Positions 46,709 through 55,875 of a DNA stretch of 64,000 nucleotides are shown one piece after another. The first letter of the stretch is position 1. Every line of letters begins with the position of its first letter. A model generated the notes under the pieces. That model was given only the letters and a program-made list of their open reading frames with translations. It made no database searches and was not told the origin of the DNA. This stretch comes from Pseudomonas wayambapalatensis. GTDB lineage: Bacteria; Pseudomonadota; Gammaproteobacteria; Pseudomonadales; Pseudomonadaceae. The translations under genes were made by a program, and so were the position numbers. The stretch is taken from NCBI GenBank assembly GCA_014268975.2, contig CP077096.1, positions 2,703,501 to 2,767,500 of the forward strand. Direction: 5' to 3'.

Positions 46709-47305
46709 ATGCGTGGACTCATCCTTGGCTTGATCGGGCTGCTGGCAGGTGCGGCCCAGGCTGACGTGTACATCTCCATCGGCGCGGGTGGCACCTACGT
46801 GCTGTCCAACGTGCATCGACCGGGGCGCCAGTATGAGCGGGTCATCAGCGAGACCCGCCCCCAGGCCGGCCCTCTGGAGGCGCAACTGTTGACTGGGCGC
46901 CCCTACGCTGACCTGGTAGCGGATGCGGCCCGCCTGCATGAAGTGCCCCAGGCGTTGCTGCATGCCGTGATCAAGGCCGAGTCCGGCTACAACCCCAAGG
47001 CCCGCTCGGCCAAGGGGGCTGCCGGATTGATGCAGTTGATGCCCGATACTGCCCGGGAGATGGGGGTCAAGGACGTCCTCGACCCCAAAGACAATGTGCA
47101 GGGCGGGGCGCGCTACCTGAAGCGCATGCTCAGGCTGTTCGACAACGACATCACCCTGGCCGTGGCAGCCTACAACGCCGGGCCCGACGCGGTGATCAGC
47201 CGTGGTCGCGTGGTGCCGCCCTTTGCCGAAACCCGGCGCTATGTGCCCAACGTGCTGCGCGACTACCGGCGCCTGCAGGGGCTCGCCGAGGGTGGGGCGT
47301 GGTGA
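46709..47305 (+). CDS. lytic transglycosylase, SLT/Slt70 type
   Basis: A 198-residue protein with a signal peptide (MRGLILGLIGLLAGAAQA), a short N-terminal part resembling DUF4124-like strands (VYISIGAGGTYVLSNV), and an SLT domain. The catalytic glutamate is E91 in IKAESGYNPKARS, followed by GAAGLMQLMP and AYNAGPDAV. Such enzymes cut peptidoglycan and often open the wall for secretion machines. It is divergent from gspG, which fits that role. ATG 46709 follows a purine-rich GGGGAGACGAG stretch. Confidence 0.9.
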   Translation: MRGLILGLIGLLAGAAQADVYISIGAGGTYVLSNVHRPGRQYERVISETRPQAGPLEAQLLTGRPYADLVADAARLHEVPQALLHAVIKAESGYNPKARSAKGAAGLMQLMPDTAREMGVKDVLDPKDNVQGGARYLKRMLRLFDNDITLAVAAYNAGPDAVISRGRVVPPFAETRRYVPNVLRDYRRLQGLAEGGAW

Positions 47306-47313
47306 GCGGTGGA

Positions 47314-47910
47314 TCAGTGCGGGATGACGGAGGGCACTTCGCCGCCCAGCGAAAAGCGATAGCCAATGTCGATATCGGGGGCTGGCCGGTGGCAGTGGGT
47401 GCGACTGAGCAGGAACTCGAACGCCGGCTCGTACAGCCCGTCACGTACTACTGCGCCGGCAAGGACCTCGACCTGGTACCAGCCGTTGTCGAGTTCGATC
47501 ATCGGTCGGCCTGGCACCTGGTAGCGGGCCATGAAGTCGCCAAGGGTCTTGTTGGTGAAGTGCTGCAGCATGCGCCAGGTGAACAGCATCAGCGCGTGGT
47601 TCTCCACGTGCAGCACGTAGCCTGCGCGGCGGTGTGCCACGCGACTGCCGGCTTCGAGCAGGGCCGGGGTTCGTTCGTCGAGGCTGAAGATGATGCGGTA
47701 GGGCAGGTTATCGATGCCTGCCAGGGGCAGTACCACGCCTTCGAGCACGGCGCGGTCGCCGCTGTCGGTGTCGGTGCGGGGGTGGGTGAATTCGTGGGCA
47801 AGGTCGTCGGGTAGCGCGTTGTCATCCTTGAAACGCGCCAGGCGCTGTATGTCGCCGACGAGGAAATAGTCGACCAGGTCGTTCAAGACTTCGCTGAATT
47901 CGTAGCGCAT
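47314..47910 (-). CDS. conserved hypothetical protein
   Basis: A 198-residue soluble protein I do not recognise. It lacks a signal peptide or membrane helices; the middle (VLHVENHALMLFTWRMLQHF) is amphipathic. The frame is protein-like throughout and runs convergently into the transglycosylase gene with an 8-bp gap. No functional context is apparent. Confidence 0.6.
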   Translation of the reverse strand: MRYEFSEVLNDLVDYFLVGDIQRLARFKDDNALPDDLAHEFTHPRTDTDSGDRAVLEGVVLPLAGIDNLPYRIIFSLDERTPALLEAGSRVAHRRAGYVLHVENHALMLFTWRMLQHFTNKTLGDFMARYQVPGRPMIELDNGWYQVEVLAGAVVRDGLYEPAFEFLLSRTHCHRPAPDIDIGYRFSLGGEVPSVIPH

Positions 47911-48000
47911 CGGATTTTCCTTGTTCTATGTGCGCTGGCGGGTAAACAGAATGTAGCGGATGCCGTGAGGGCTGTCGCCTCTGCCGGCAGTCCGCTGTGA

Positions 48001-48387
48001 TCAATGGCGTTGGGCGATCTGGATCAGGTTGCCACAGGTATCGTCGAACACCGCCACGGTGACAGGCCCCATTGGCGTAGGCGGCTGGGTGAACTGCACG
48101 CCGCCGGCGCACAGGCGCGTGTACTCGGCCTGGATGTCACGCACGGCGAAGGAGGTGGCCGGGATGCCGTCGGCCTTGAGCGCGGCCTTGTAGGTTTTGG
48201 CAGCCGGATGAGCGTCGCGCTCGAGCAGCAGCTCGACACCATTGGGGTCGTTGGGGGAGGTGAGGGTGAGCCAGCGGTACTGGCCCATCGGGATGTCGTG
48301 TTTGGGCTGGAAGCCCAGAACGTGATGATAGAAAGCCAGAGCCTTGGCCTGGTCGTCGACGAGGATGCTGGTGACTACGATCTTCAT
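48001..48387 (-). CDS. VOC-superfamily (glyoxalase-like) protein
   Basis: A 128-residue single-domain VOC protein: IVVTSILVDDQAKALAFYHHVLGF at the start and a second beta-alpha-beta-beta-beta unit with FTQPPTPMGPVTVAVFDDTCGNLIQI at the end. Metal-binding His/Glu positions are not all evident. Members include lyases, dioxygenases and antibiotic-binding proteins; this one cannot be assigned. ATG 48387 is used; GTG 48396 has a slightly better placed AGGA and is the alternative. Confidence 0.8.
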   Translation of the reverse strand: MKIVVTSILVDDQAKALAFYHHVLGFQPKHDIPMGQYRWLTLTSPNDPNGVELLLERDAHPAAKTYKAALKADGIPATSFAVRDIQAEYTRLCAGGVQFTQPPTPMGPVTVAVFDDTCGNLIQIAQRH

Positions 48388-48482
48388 AGGCTGCACCGTT
48401 CCTGAGGGTCGTAGCGTTAAGTAAAGACGCTGCGCGCCATTTGACCAGTCTGATGGCGGGGCGAGGCACCCTTGATCCTATC

Positions 48483-48540
48483 TGCAGGAGCGGGGGGGCG
48501 GCGCTCCGACTTGACCCGCGATGGGGCGCGCAGCGGCCCC
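48483..48540. repeat. REP-like repeat
   Basis: TGCAGGAGCGGGGGGGCGG followed by CCGCGATGGGGCGCGCAGCGGCCCC resembles a common P. putida intergenic repeat. It sits between the CAP-domain gene end and the VOC gene start. Confidence 0.5.
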
Positions 48541-48551
48541 ATGCATCCGCC

Positions 48552-49412
48552 TTACTGCGGCGACCCGAACAATGCCGTCCAGTAGATCCCCGCATCGCTC
48601 TTGGGATCTACGGCATAGGCTGCGCCCAATTCGCGGTAATCCGGGTTCATCAGCGTTGCGCAGTGGCCAGGGCTGGCCAGCCAGCCATCGACCACCTTGC
48701 GTGGCGTATCGCGGCCGGCAGCGATGTTTTCGCCGATCTGCTGATAGAGATAGCCGGCAAGCTCGGCCCGATCACCCGGCGTGCGGCCGTCGCGGTCGAT
48801 GTGGTCGAAGAAGTTCTGGTTGGCCATCGCCCGCGTGTGGTTGGCGGCGACACCGGCCAGCGTGGTATTCCAGCTCAGGGCCGCTGCTGCTGCGAAAGGC
48901 TGCCCACCGCATTGGCGCGGTATCTTGCGCGCGGCGTTGACCTCCTGCAGCAGTTTCTGGCCTTCGGCTTGCCAGTCGCCGAGGCGCCCGCTGAGCAGCG
49001 GGCGTGCCAGCACGATGCGCCAGTCGCGGCCTTCCTGGCTGACACCGATATCCACGAACTGCGGGTCGAGCACCACCTGGCAGAAGCTTTCTTCGATGGC
49101 GCTCATCGCCGCCTTGGCATCCCGTGGCCCGGACAAGCTGATGGCCTGGACATTGACCATGGGGTAGGCGGCACGGGTCATGGCCTGCTGCAGGTCGCGG
49201 GTGCCTTCCGGCGACAGCGCCAGGCGGGTGTCGCTATTGAGCGGCGGCAACTCCAGCGAACCTGCGTCGCCGCAGCGCTGGGCCTGGCTGCGGTAGGCAT
49301 TGATCGACTCGATCAGTTGCGCTTCGTCGCCGCTGATCGCCAGGGCACTGGTGGAAATGACCAGGCCGAGTGACAGGGCGCCAAGGCAGGCAACAGATGA
49401 CAGGACGCGCAT
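48552..49412 (-). CDS. secreted CAP-domain (SCP/PR1) protein
   Basis: A 286-residue protein with a signal peptide (MRVLSSVACLGALSLGLVISTSALA). The C-terminal 130 residues form a CAP domain: LQEVNAARKIPRQCGG, LSWNTTLAGVAANHTRAMAN, FFDHIDRDGRTPGDR, IGENIAAG and WLASPGHCATLMNPDYRELG, including the paired histidines and glutamate of the cavity. Bacterial CAP proteins are extracellular, of mostly unknown function. ATG 49412 is chosen because it begins the signal peptide; the frame is open to 49592. Confidence 0.88.
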   Translation of the reverse strand: MRVLSSVACLGALSLGLVISTSALAISGDEAQLIESINAYRSQAQRCGDAGSLELPPLNSDTRLALSPEGTRDLQQAMTRAAYPMVNVQAISLSGPRDAKAAMSAIEESFCQVVLDPQFVDIGVSQEGRDWRIVLARPLLSGRLGDWQAEGQKLLQEVNAARKIPRQCGGQPFAAAAALSWNTTLAGVAANHTRAMANQNFFDHIDRDGRTPGDRAELAGYLYQQIGENIAAGRDTPRKVVDGWLASPGHCATLMNPDYRELGAAYAVDPKSDAGIYWTALFGSPQ

Positions 49413-49571
49413 CAAGAATCTCCCTATGACTGGCAGCGACCTCGTGTTGGCGCTGCCCATCCTACACAAGCCGCAGGCTTTTGGCCTCGTCTTGTGCGTT
49501 GCAGTAAACCACCGACAACCGATTGTTGCGGCAAAAGAGGCAGTAGACCGGCGAAGGGCGAAAAAGTGCAA

Positions 49572-49668
49572 TTGATTGGAAATAATTCGCAATATCTATT
49601 ATAAACGAGACTCAATCGCAATCATGCATGCCAGGAAGGCGCTCCATTCACTTTATCGGGAGCCTTTC
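49572..49668 (+). promoter_or_regulatory. AT-rich leader and promoter region of the TonB receptor gene
   Basis: The stretch 49572-49610 is markedly AT-rich, with TTGATT at 49572 and TATTAT at 49597 as promoter-like hexamers (19-bp spacing, long). A Fur site is expected for a siderophore receptor, but I see no good match to the 19-bp Fur consensus. CGGGAG at 49657-49662 is the ribosome binding site for ATG 49669. Confidence 0.35.
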
Positions 49669-51837
49669 ATGGCACGTTCCTGTCCTTTTCGTCCGACCCT
49701 GCTCGCCCTCTGCTGTTCCCTTGGCGTAGCCGCCCATGCCGCTGATGCGCCGCTGGAGCTCGACGCCACCGCGATCAACGCCGATGCCGTCAAGGCGCCT
49801 CGCACCCAGTTGCCGGAGGCCTTCGCAGGTGGGCAGCTGGCCCGTGGCGGGCAGATGGGCGTGCTGGGCAACCAGGACATGATGGACGTGCCGTTCACCA
49901 TGACCAGCTACACCTCGCAGTTGATCGAGGATCAACAGGCCGAGGATATTGGTGATGTGCTGCTCAATGACCCCTCGGTGCGCCAGTCGTTCGGCTTTGG
50001 CAACCAGTCCCAGGTCTTCGTGATCCGCGGCCTGCCGTTGAGCGGCGACGACGTGTCGTTCAATGGCCTGTACGGCGTGCTGCCACGGCAGATGATCTCC
50101 ACCGACGCGGTAGAGCGGGTCGAGCTGTTCAAGGGCCCCAATGCGTTCCTCAACGGCGCCAGCCCCACTGGCACCGGCCTTGGTGGCAACGTCAATCTGC
50201 AGCCCAAGCGCGCCGGCGACACGCCGACTCGCCGTTATACCCAGGACATCAGCAGCGATGGGCGCATCGGCGAACACCTGGACATCGGCCAGCGTTTCGG
50301 TGAAGACAACCGTTTCGGCGCGCGCCTGAACCTGTCCCAGCGTGAAGGCGAAACCGCCGTGGACGACCAGGACCAACGCAGCAAGCTGTTCGTTGCAGGC
50401 CTGGACTATCGTGGTGACCAACTGCGCCTGTCGGCCGACATCGGTTACCAGAAGCAGCGCGTCAATCACCTGCGCAATTCGGTGCGCCTGGGCTCGGCGG
50501 TGACCAGCATCCCGCGTGCGCCGAGCGCCGATCACAACTACGGCCAGGATTGGTCGTGGACCGAGACCGAGGATACCTTCGGCATGCTGCGCGGCGACTA
50601 CGACTTCAACGAGAACTGGAGCGGCTACATCAGCGGGGGCGTCAAGCACACCCGCGAGAACGGTTTCTATGGCACGCCGGTCCTCACCAACGCTGCCACG
50701 GGCGCCGCGACCATCGGCGGCTCGCAGATCCCGCACAACGAAGACAACACCAGCCTGATGGCCGGGATCAACGGCCGCTTCCAGACGGGCCCGGTGAGCC
50801 ACCAGTTGAATCTCGGTGCCGCGAGCATCTGGACCCAGCAGGAAAACGCCTACGTCTTCTACAGCTCGCAGAACACGAATATCTACAACACCAGCCCACT
50901 GCCCAAACCGACAACGCCTACGCTGGTCGGCGGCATGCTCGACGACCCAGGTGTGACCGGCAAGACCCGCAACCGCAGCCTGGCGCTGTCCGATACCGTG
51001 GGGCTGTTCGACGACACGCTGCTGCTCACCGCTGGCGTACGCCGCCAGCAACTGCGTGTCGAAGGCTATGCCTACCGCGGCACGGGTGTGGACGCCGGGC
51101 GTACTGCGTTCTACGACGAAGCGGTCACCACACCAGTGTATGGCATCGTCTACAAGCTCAACCCGTCGGTCTCGTTGTACGCCAACAGCATCCAGGGCCT
51201 GGCCCAGGGCGCCACGGCGTCGGGCCAGGTGGTCAACGTCGGTGAGGTGTTCCCACCGGCCAAGACCAAGCAGATCGAGGCGGGCATCAAGTTCGACCGC
51301 CAGACCTACGGTGCCAACCTGGCGGTGTTCCGTATCGAGCGGCCCACCGATGGCTACGTGCAGGGCAACCTCTATGTGCAGGACGGCGAGCAGGTCAACA
51401 AGGGGATCGAGCTCAGCGTATTTGGCGAGCCGGTGCCGGGCCTGCGCCTGATGGCCGGTGGCACGCGCATGGACACGGAGCTGAAGAACACCCAGAACGG
51501 CACCAACGATGGTAACAAAGCGGTGGGGGTCCCGACCTTCCAGCTCAATGCCAGCGTCGACTGGGATGTGCCTGGGCTCGACGGCGTGGCGCTCAATGCC
51601 CGCATGCTGCGCACCGGCGGGCAGTACGCCAACCCGGCCAACACCCTCAGCCTGCCGACCTGGAACCGCTTCGACGTGGGCGCGCGCTATCGCTTCAAGG
51701 TGCAGGAAAAAGACATCACCTTGCGCATGAACGTCGAAAACCTGACCGACAAGAACTATTGGGCCTCGGCCAACGGCGGTTACCTGACCCAGGGCGACCC
51801 ACGGCTGGTCAAGTTCTCCGGGACCATCGATTTCTGA
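49669..51837 (+). CDS. TonB-dependent siderophore receptor
   Basis: A 722-residue outer-membrane receptor. A signal peptide (to AAHAADA) is followed by the plug domain: VPFTMTSYTSQLIEDQQAEDIGDVL, FVIRGLPLSGDDVSFNGLYG and VERVELFKGPNAFLNGASPTGTGLGG. The barrel ends with the usual aromatic residue (FSGTIDF), required for BamA. The plug matches ferric-siderophore receptors of the FhuA/FpvA branch, without a FecA-type signalling extension; accordingly no sigma/anti-sigma pair is adjacent. The siderophore is unknown. Confidence 0.9.
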   Translation: MARSCPFRPTLLALCCSLGVAAHAADAPLELDATAINADAVKAPRTQLPEAFAGGQLARGGQMGVLGNQDMMDVPFTMTSYTSQLIEDQQAEDIGDVLLNDPSVRQSFGFGNQSQVFVIRGLPLSGDDVSFNGLYGVLPRQMISTDAVERVELFKGPNAFLNGASPTGTGLGGNVNLQPKRAGDTPTRRYTQDISSDGRIGEHLDIGQRFGEDNRFGARLNLSQREGETAVDDQDQRSKLFVAGLDYRGDQLRLSADIGYQKQRVNHLRNSVRLGSAVTSIPRAPSADHNYGQDWSWTETEDTFGMLRGDYDFNENWSGYISGGVKHTRENGFYGTPVLTNAATGAATIGGSQIPHNEDNTSLMAGINGRFQTGPVSHQLNLGAASIWTQQENAYVFYSSQNTNIYNTSPLPKPTTPTLVGGMLDDPGVTGKTRNRSLALSDTVGLFDDTLLLTAGVRRQQLRVEGYAYRGTGVDAGRTAFYDEAVTTPVYGIVYKLNPSVSLYANSIQGLAQGATASGQVVNVGEVFPPAKTKQIEAGIKFDRQTYGANLAVFRIERPTDGYVQGNLYVQDGEQVNKGIELSVFGEPVPGLRLMAGGTRMDTELKNTQNGTNDGNKAVGVPTFQLNASVDWDVPGLDGVALNARMLRTGGQYANPANTLSLPTWNRFDVGARYRFKVQEKDITLRMNVENLTDKNYWASANGGYLTQGDPRLVKFSGTIDF

Positions 51838-51852
51838 TGGCCCGTCGCCTCG

Positions 51853-52464
51853 CTATCGCGCCAGTGCCTGGTTGGGCTTGTAGAAGATGAAATGCGTGGT
51901 CTGCGCTGTGCGCCGATAGGCCTTGGCCCAATCTGGCCGCACAGTGTGATCATGGAAGTACAGCGCCCCCGCGGTGCTGTCCTGCAGCTGCTGGTTCAAT
52001 GCCTTGCGCGCGATTTCCTTGGCGACCTCGTAGCGCTCCTTTTCCTCGACCTGGTCAGGGCGCCCGTCACACCACCAGGAGAACTGGCAGCTCTTGCTCT
52101 CGACGCCTTGCTTGACCACGCCGCAGATGGTGTCGGGGAAGCCGTCCTTGCCCAGGCGGTTGAGCACTACACTGGCCACTGCGCTCATGTCTTGCTCGTC
52201 AGCGCCCTTGGCCTCCCAGTAGAGGGTGCGGGCAAGGCAGGTGATGCTGTCGTCCAGCGGCGCTTGCCCGGCCGGATCCACGGCCTGCACCTCGGTGGGG
52301 GTGATCTTCTCCGGCGCCTTGGGTGGCGGGGAGTCGTTTACCACTTTCTGTTCCAGCGCCTGGGCCTTGTCTTCAGCGACTGCGGCCTTGGCGCTGTCGG
52401 CGGCATGCAACGGGCCTGCGGGCAGGGCCAGGAACAGGCTGATGACCATCCACGGGTGGCGCAT
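51853..52464 (-). CDS. cell wall hydrolase, SleB/Hydrolase_2 family
   Basis: A 203-residue exported protein (signal MRHPWMVISLFLALPAGPLHA). After a Lys/Pro-rich linker, residues 75-200 form the SleB-like domain: CLARTLYWEAKGADEQDMSAVASVVLNRL with the catalytic glutamate, CQFSWWCDGR and TGALYFHD. Family members are lytic enzymes of peptidoglycan, known first from spore germination, here in a non-sporulating bacterium. It converges with the receptor gene. Confidence 0.85.
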   Translation of the reverse strand: MRHPWMVISLFLALPAGPLHAADSAKAAVAEDKAQALEQKVVNDSPPPKAPEKITPTEVQAVDPAGQAPLDDSITCLARTLYWEAKGADEQDMSAVASVVLNRLGKDGFPDTICGVVKQGVESKSCQFSWWCDGRPDQVEEKERYEVAKEIARKALNQQLQDSTAGALYFHDHTVRPDWAKAYRRTAQTTHFIFYKPNQALAR

Positions 52465-52511
52465 GATCGGGCTTCCGCGTCAGTGAGCTGATTACATTCT
52501 AGCCAGTGGTT

Positions 52512-53429
52512 TCAACTTAGCGTGAGGCTCAGCATCAATGGCAGGGTGACGGCTGCGGCGACGGTCTGCAAGGCGATGATGGTCGCCATCAGCGGCGCAT
52601 TGCCCCCCATCTGCCGGGCCATGACGTAGGACGATGATGCGGTGGGCAGCGCCTGGAACAGCACGGCCACCACGGCGGCCTGGCCGCTGAGGCCGAGCAG
52701 GCGACACAGGCCGAAGGTGGTCAGTGGCATGACCAGGAACTTGAACGCCGAGGCGGCCACCAGGGGCTTGACCTGCTGGCCCATCCGCGCGCCGCCCAAT
52801 GCCGCTCCGACGCACAGCAAGCCGAGGGGCAGGGCGGCCTGGCCAAGGGCCTTGACCGTCGGCTCCAGCCCCGCCGGCAGGCCAAGCCCGGTGACCCGCA
52901 GCAGCAGGCCACCCGCGCAACCTACGATCAACGGATTGGCGAAGATCGCCCGCAGCACGGTCAGTGGCGAGCTGTGGCGAGCACTGAAACGGGCGAATAC
53001 CAGTACGCAAAGCAGATTGACCAGCGGCACGATCGCCGCGTTGGCCACGGCCGCCAGGGCGATGCCGGCGCTGCCGTAGATGCCCGCCGCCAGGGTCGCG
53101 CCAATGTAGTTGTTGAAGCGTATGCCACCCTGGAACACCGAGGTGAAATCAGCACCATCGTGGGCTGCCGCGCCCTGGTAGAGCACCAGCAGCAGCGCGC
53201 CCGCGAGGGTCGAGAGCATCAGCACCCCAACCATGCCCAACACCGGTACTCCATCCAGGTTGGCGGTGGCCAGGCCATGCAGGAACAGTGAGGGCAGCAG
53301 CACGTAGTAGCTCAGGCGCTCGGCGCCGGGCCAGAAACCCTCCGCGAGAAAACCGCGCACCCGCAACAGAGTGCCCAGAGCGATCAGCAGGATGATGGGC
53401 ACCAGGGTGGTGAGGAGCAGAGGCAGCAT
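52512..53429 (-). CDS. AEC-family (auxin efflux carrier type) transporter
   Basis: A 305-residue membrane protein with about ten hydrophobic segments in two halves, GIRFNNYIGATLAAGIYGSAG in the first and VAVLFQALPTASSSYVMARQMGG near the end, both characteristic of the AEC family. Bacterial members transport malate, malonate or similar acids. ATG 53429 is used. A LysR gene of the same strand lies upstream and may regulate it through a palindrome at 53479-53502. Confidence 0.85.
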   Translation of the reverse strand: MLPLLLTTLVPIILLIALGTLLRVRGFLAEGFWPGAERLSYYVLLPSLFLHGLATANLDGVPVLGMVGVLMLSTLAGALLLVLYQGAAAHDGADFTSVFQGGIRFNNYIGATLAAGIYGSAGIALAAVANAAIVPLVNLLCVLVFARFSARHSSPLTVLRAIFANPLIVGCAGGLLLRVTGLGLPAGLEPTVKALGQAALPLGLLCVGAALGGARMGQQVKPLVAASAFKFLVMPLTTFGLCRLLGLSGQAAVVAVLFQALPTASSSYVMARQMGGNAPLMATIIALQTVAAAVTLPLMLSLTLS

Positions 53430-53478
53430 GGTCGCGGTTCCGTGGTCGGGTACCGGCACAGGTTAGCGAGGTGAGTCA

Positions 53479-53502
53479 GCAGAAAAAAACGTTGTTTTCT
53501 GC
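53479..53502. promoter_or_regulatory. inverted repeat between the LysR and AEC genes
   Basis: GCAGAAAA-AAACGTTG-TTTTCTGC has exact 8-bp arms, 50 bp upstream of the AEC start and behind the LysR stop. It could be a regulator binding site or part of a terminator for the LysR transcript. Confidence 0.35.
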
Positions 53503-53546
53503 ATTCACCGTTGAGAAAAACTGCATGGTCGTAAGCAGTTGCCTGA

Positions 53547-54410
53547 TCAACTGCCCAGGGCGGTCCTGAGTACCGCGCTCAGGTGACGGCGCTGGCTCTT
53601 TTCATGTTCCAGCAACACCACGTGGCGGCTCAGTTGCGGCTCACCAAAAGGCAGCACCGTGGCGGGCGGCAGCCGTTGCAGGTCGTCGTCGCTCATCGGG
53701 ATGATCGCCACCCCGAGGCCCATTGCAGCCATGCGTGCCAGGGCTTCCTGGCTGTCCAGCTCCATCTGCTCGCTGACCTGCAAATGCTGACGGCGCAGTT
53801 CCTGTTCGATCTGCCGACCGGCCCAGGCGCGTTTGTCGAAGCGCAGGAACGGCTGGTTGGCGAGCAGTTGCGCCAGGCTTTGCCCGGCCAGGTCGGGGCT
53901 GGCGACGGCCCAGAAACGGTCGGAGAACAGCGGGCTGAACTGCAGGCTCTGCGGGTAGGGGCTGACCGGTTCGGTGGTAATGGCGGCGTCCAGCTCACCG
54001 TCCTCGATCCGCCGCGCAAGTTCCGCGGACATGCCCGAGACCACGCTGATGTGCAGTTGCGGATGGTGCGCCTTGATCCACACCAGCGCCTTCGGCAGGC
54101 GCCGGGCGAGTACGGTATGGATCGCACCGATACGCAGGCGTCCACGCAGGCTCGGGCCGCTGGCCAGGGTATCGGCCAGCTCGTCGTAGGCGGCGAGAAT
54201 GCTTTCGGCGCGCGCTACGGCCAGTTGCCCGGCTTCGGTGAGTATCACCTGGCGACGGCTGCGGTCGAACAGCGGCACTTGCAGTTCGTCTTCGAGTGTC
54301 TTGATGTGCAGGCTTACCGCCGAAGGGGTCAGGCTCAGCAGGTCGGCGGCGCGGGCGAAGGTGCCGTGGCGGGCGATGGTGACCAGGGTACGCAGGGCTT
54401 TGAGGGACAC
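53547..54410 (-). CDS. LysR-family transcriptional regulator
   Basis: A 287-residue regulator with a complete N-terminal winged helix (LKALRTLVTIARHGTFARAADLLSLTPSAVSLHIKTLEDELQ) and the substrate-binding domain behind it. I chose GTG 54410, which has AGGAG nine bases upstream and gives the normal family N-terminus; a GTG at 54443 would add eleven residues. It precedes the AEC transporter gene in the same direction. The inducer is unknown. Confidence 0.88.
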   Translation of the reverse strand: MSLKALRTLVTIARHGTFARAADLLSLTPSAVSLHIKTLEDELQVPLFDRSRRQVILTEAGQLAVARAESILAAYDELADTLASGPSLRGRLRIGAIHTVLARRLPKALVWIKAHHPQLHISVVSGMSAELARRIEDGELDAAITTEPVSPYPQSLQFSPLFSDRFWAVASPDLAGQSLAQLLANQPFLRFDKRAWAGRQIEQELRRQHLQVSEQMELDSQEALARMAAMGLGVAIIPMSDDDLQRLPPATVLPFGEPQLSRHVVLLEHEKSQRRHLSAVLRTALGS

Positions 54411-54483
54411 GCGACGGTTCTCCTGCACGGGAATGCCCGGCACGGTACGCGCATCGCGCCTCCTCGGGCAAGCGCCAGGCAGG

Positions 54484-55791
54484 TCAGTAGACCCACACCT
54501 CCACCCGGCGATTGCGCAGGCGCCCCTGTTCCAGGTCGTTGTCGGCTACCGGCAGTTCATCACCCATGCCGGTGACATCCCGGATCTCCACGCCGCTGCG
54601 CGCCAGTTCACGGCGCACGGCCATGGCGCGCAGGCGCGAGAGCAGGGCGGCGCGGCCGGGCGTTTCCTTGGGGTCGCCAAAGCCCACGAGTACCGCTTTG
54701 TCACGCAGCTTGCCGACCTGGCGCAGGTAGTCGCTGACCCGCTGCACATCGCGCAGGGCCTTGTTGTCGAGGCTGGCGCTGCCCTCCTGGAAGCGGAAGT
54801 TGACGCTCAGCCGCCGGGCCTCCGCAGCCAGGGCACGGTATTGCGCGGGCATCTCGGCCTGCACCGCGACCGGCAATGCCTTGACCTGCTGCGAGACGAA
54901 ACCCTGAGCGGCGACAATGGCCTGCCCGGCAGGGCCCTGGGTGAATTCGGCCAGCGCCCTGGCCTGGTCGGTCGCTTGGGCCGGCAGGTAGAAGAACAAC
55001 CGCCGCGACAGCGGATAGTCTTCGCTGGCCACGCCTGCGGCGGTTGGCAACAGGGCCGGTGCATCGCCTTCGGCGATGGCCAGCAGCTTGGCGCCATGCA
55101 CTGTGGTCAGGCTGCTGAAACCGATGGCCGCGGGATCGGCCTTGACCCGTTCGGCCAAGGCATCGCCGGATTCGAAGCGTTCGGCCCGTGGCGAGAGCTC
55201 CAGTGCCCGTGGTTGCAGTACCAGCGCGCGAAAGGTTTCGAAGGTGCCGGAGCGATCGTCACGGGCGTACAGGTGAATGGGGCCGCCCGCTACACCGAGT
55301 TGTTCCCAGCGTTGGATCTGGCCGGAGAAGACCTGGGCCAGTTGCGCGGTACTCAACTGCTGCAGGCGGTTGTCGGGGTGCACCATGACCGCAACGCCGT
55401 CCAGGCCGATCACCTGCTCGCTGGCCGCGCTGCGCAGGTCGCCCAGGCGCTGCAGTCGCAGCACTTCCTGGTCGGAAATCGGGCGCGAGGCGGCGGCAAG
55501 GTCGGCTTCGCCACTGTCCAGGGCACTGAAGCCGGTGCTGGAACCATGAGCGGCGATCGTGATCAGCAATGGCTGACCCTGGGCGTCGCGGGCACGGATA
55601 TCAGTCTCGTTGGGCTGTTTCCCGCGCTCGCTGCGGATGTCTTGCGCACCTTGGCTTTGCAGCAGCCCACGCACCAGCGCAGGGCCCAGCGCCGCGCCGA
55701 TGGTGTTGGAGCCCTGGATACGCAGTGTGGCTGGCTCCGCCTGAGCCAGCAGGGGCAGCAGGCAGAGCAGAAGAGCGAGCGGGCGGGGCAT
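54484..55791 (-). CDS. PstS-like substrate-binding domain fused to an OmpA peptidoglycan-binding domain
   Basis: A 435-residue exported protein (signal MPRPLALLLCLLPLLAQA). Residues about 20-310 resemble phosphate-binding PstS (LRIQGSNTIGAALGPALVRGL, SGEADLAAASRPISDQE, YARDDRSGTFETF). Residues about 320-435 are an OmpA/MotB-like domain (LDNKALRDVQRVSDYLRQ, LVGFGDPKET, NRRVEVWVY). It would hold a ligand-binding protein on the peptidoglycan. Whether the ligand is phosphate is unknown; no pst transport genes are adjacent. Confidence 0.85.
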   Translation of the reverse strand: MPRPLALLLCLLPLLAQAEPATLRIQGSNTIGAALGPALVRGLLQSQGAQDIRSERGKQPNETDIRARDAQGQPLLITIAAHGSSTGFSALDSGEADLAAASRPISDQEVLRLQRLGDLRSAASEQVIGLDGVAVMVHPDNRLQQLSTAQLAQVFSGQIQRWEQLGVAGGPIHLYARDDRSGTFETFRALVLQPRALELSPRAERFESGDALAERVKADPAAIGFSSLTTVHGAKLLAIAEGDAPALLPTAAGVASEDYPLSRRLFFYLPAQATDQARALAEFTQGPAGQAIVAAQGFVSQQVKALPVAVQAEMPAQYRALAAEARRLSVNFRFQEGSASLDNKALRDVQRVSDYLRQVGKLRDKAVLVGFGDPKETPGRAALLSRLRAMAVRRELARSGVEIRDVTGMGDELPVADNDLEQGRLRNRRVEVWVY

Positions 55792-55875
55792 GCCGGGATC
55801 CTTGAGGCACAGATATGTCCGGCAGATTACGACAGCGGTGTGAATGAAAAATGACGGTCAGGCGCAGGCCAGCGG

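Noticed and set aside
49572..49610. Fur box before the TonB receptor
   Set aside because: The region is AT-rich, but I could not align it acceptably with the 19-bp Fur consensus; only a promoter region is reported.
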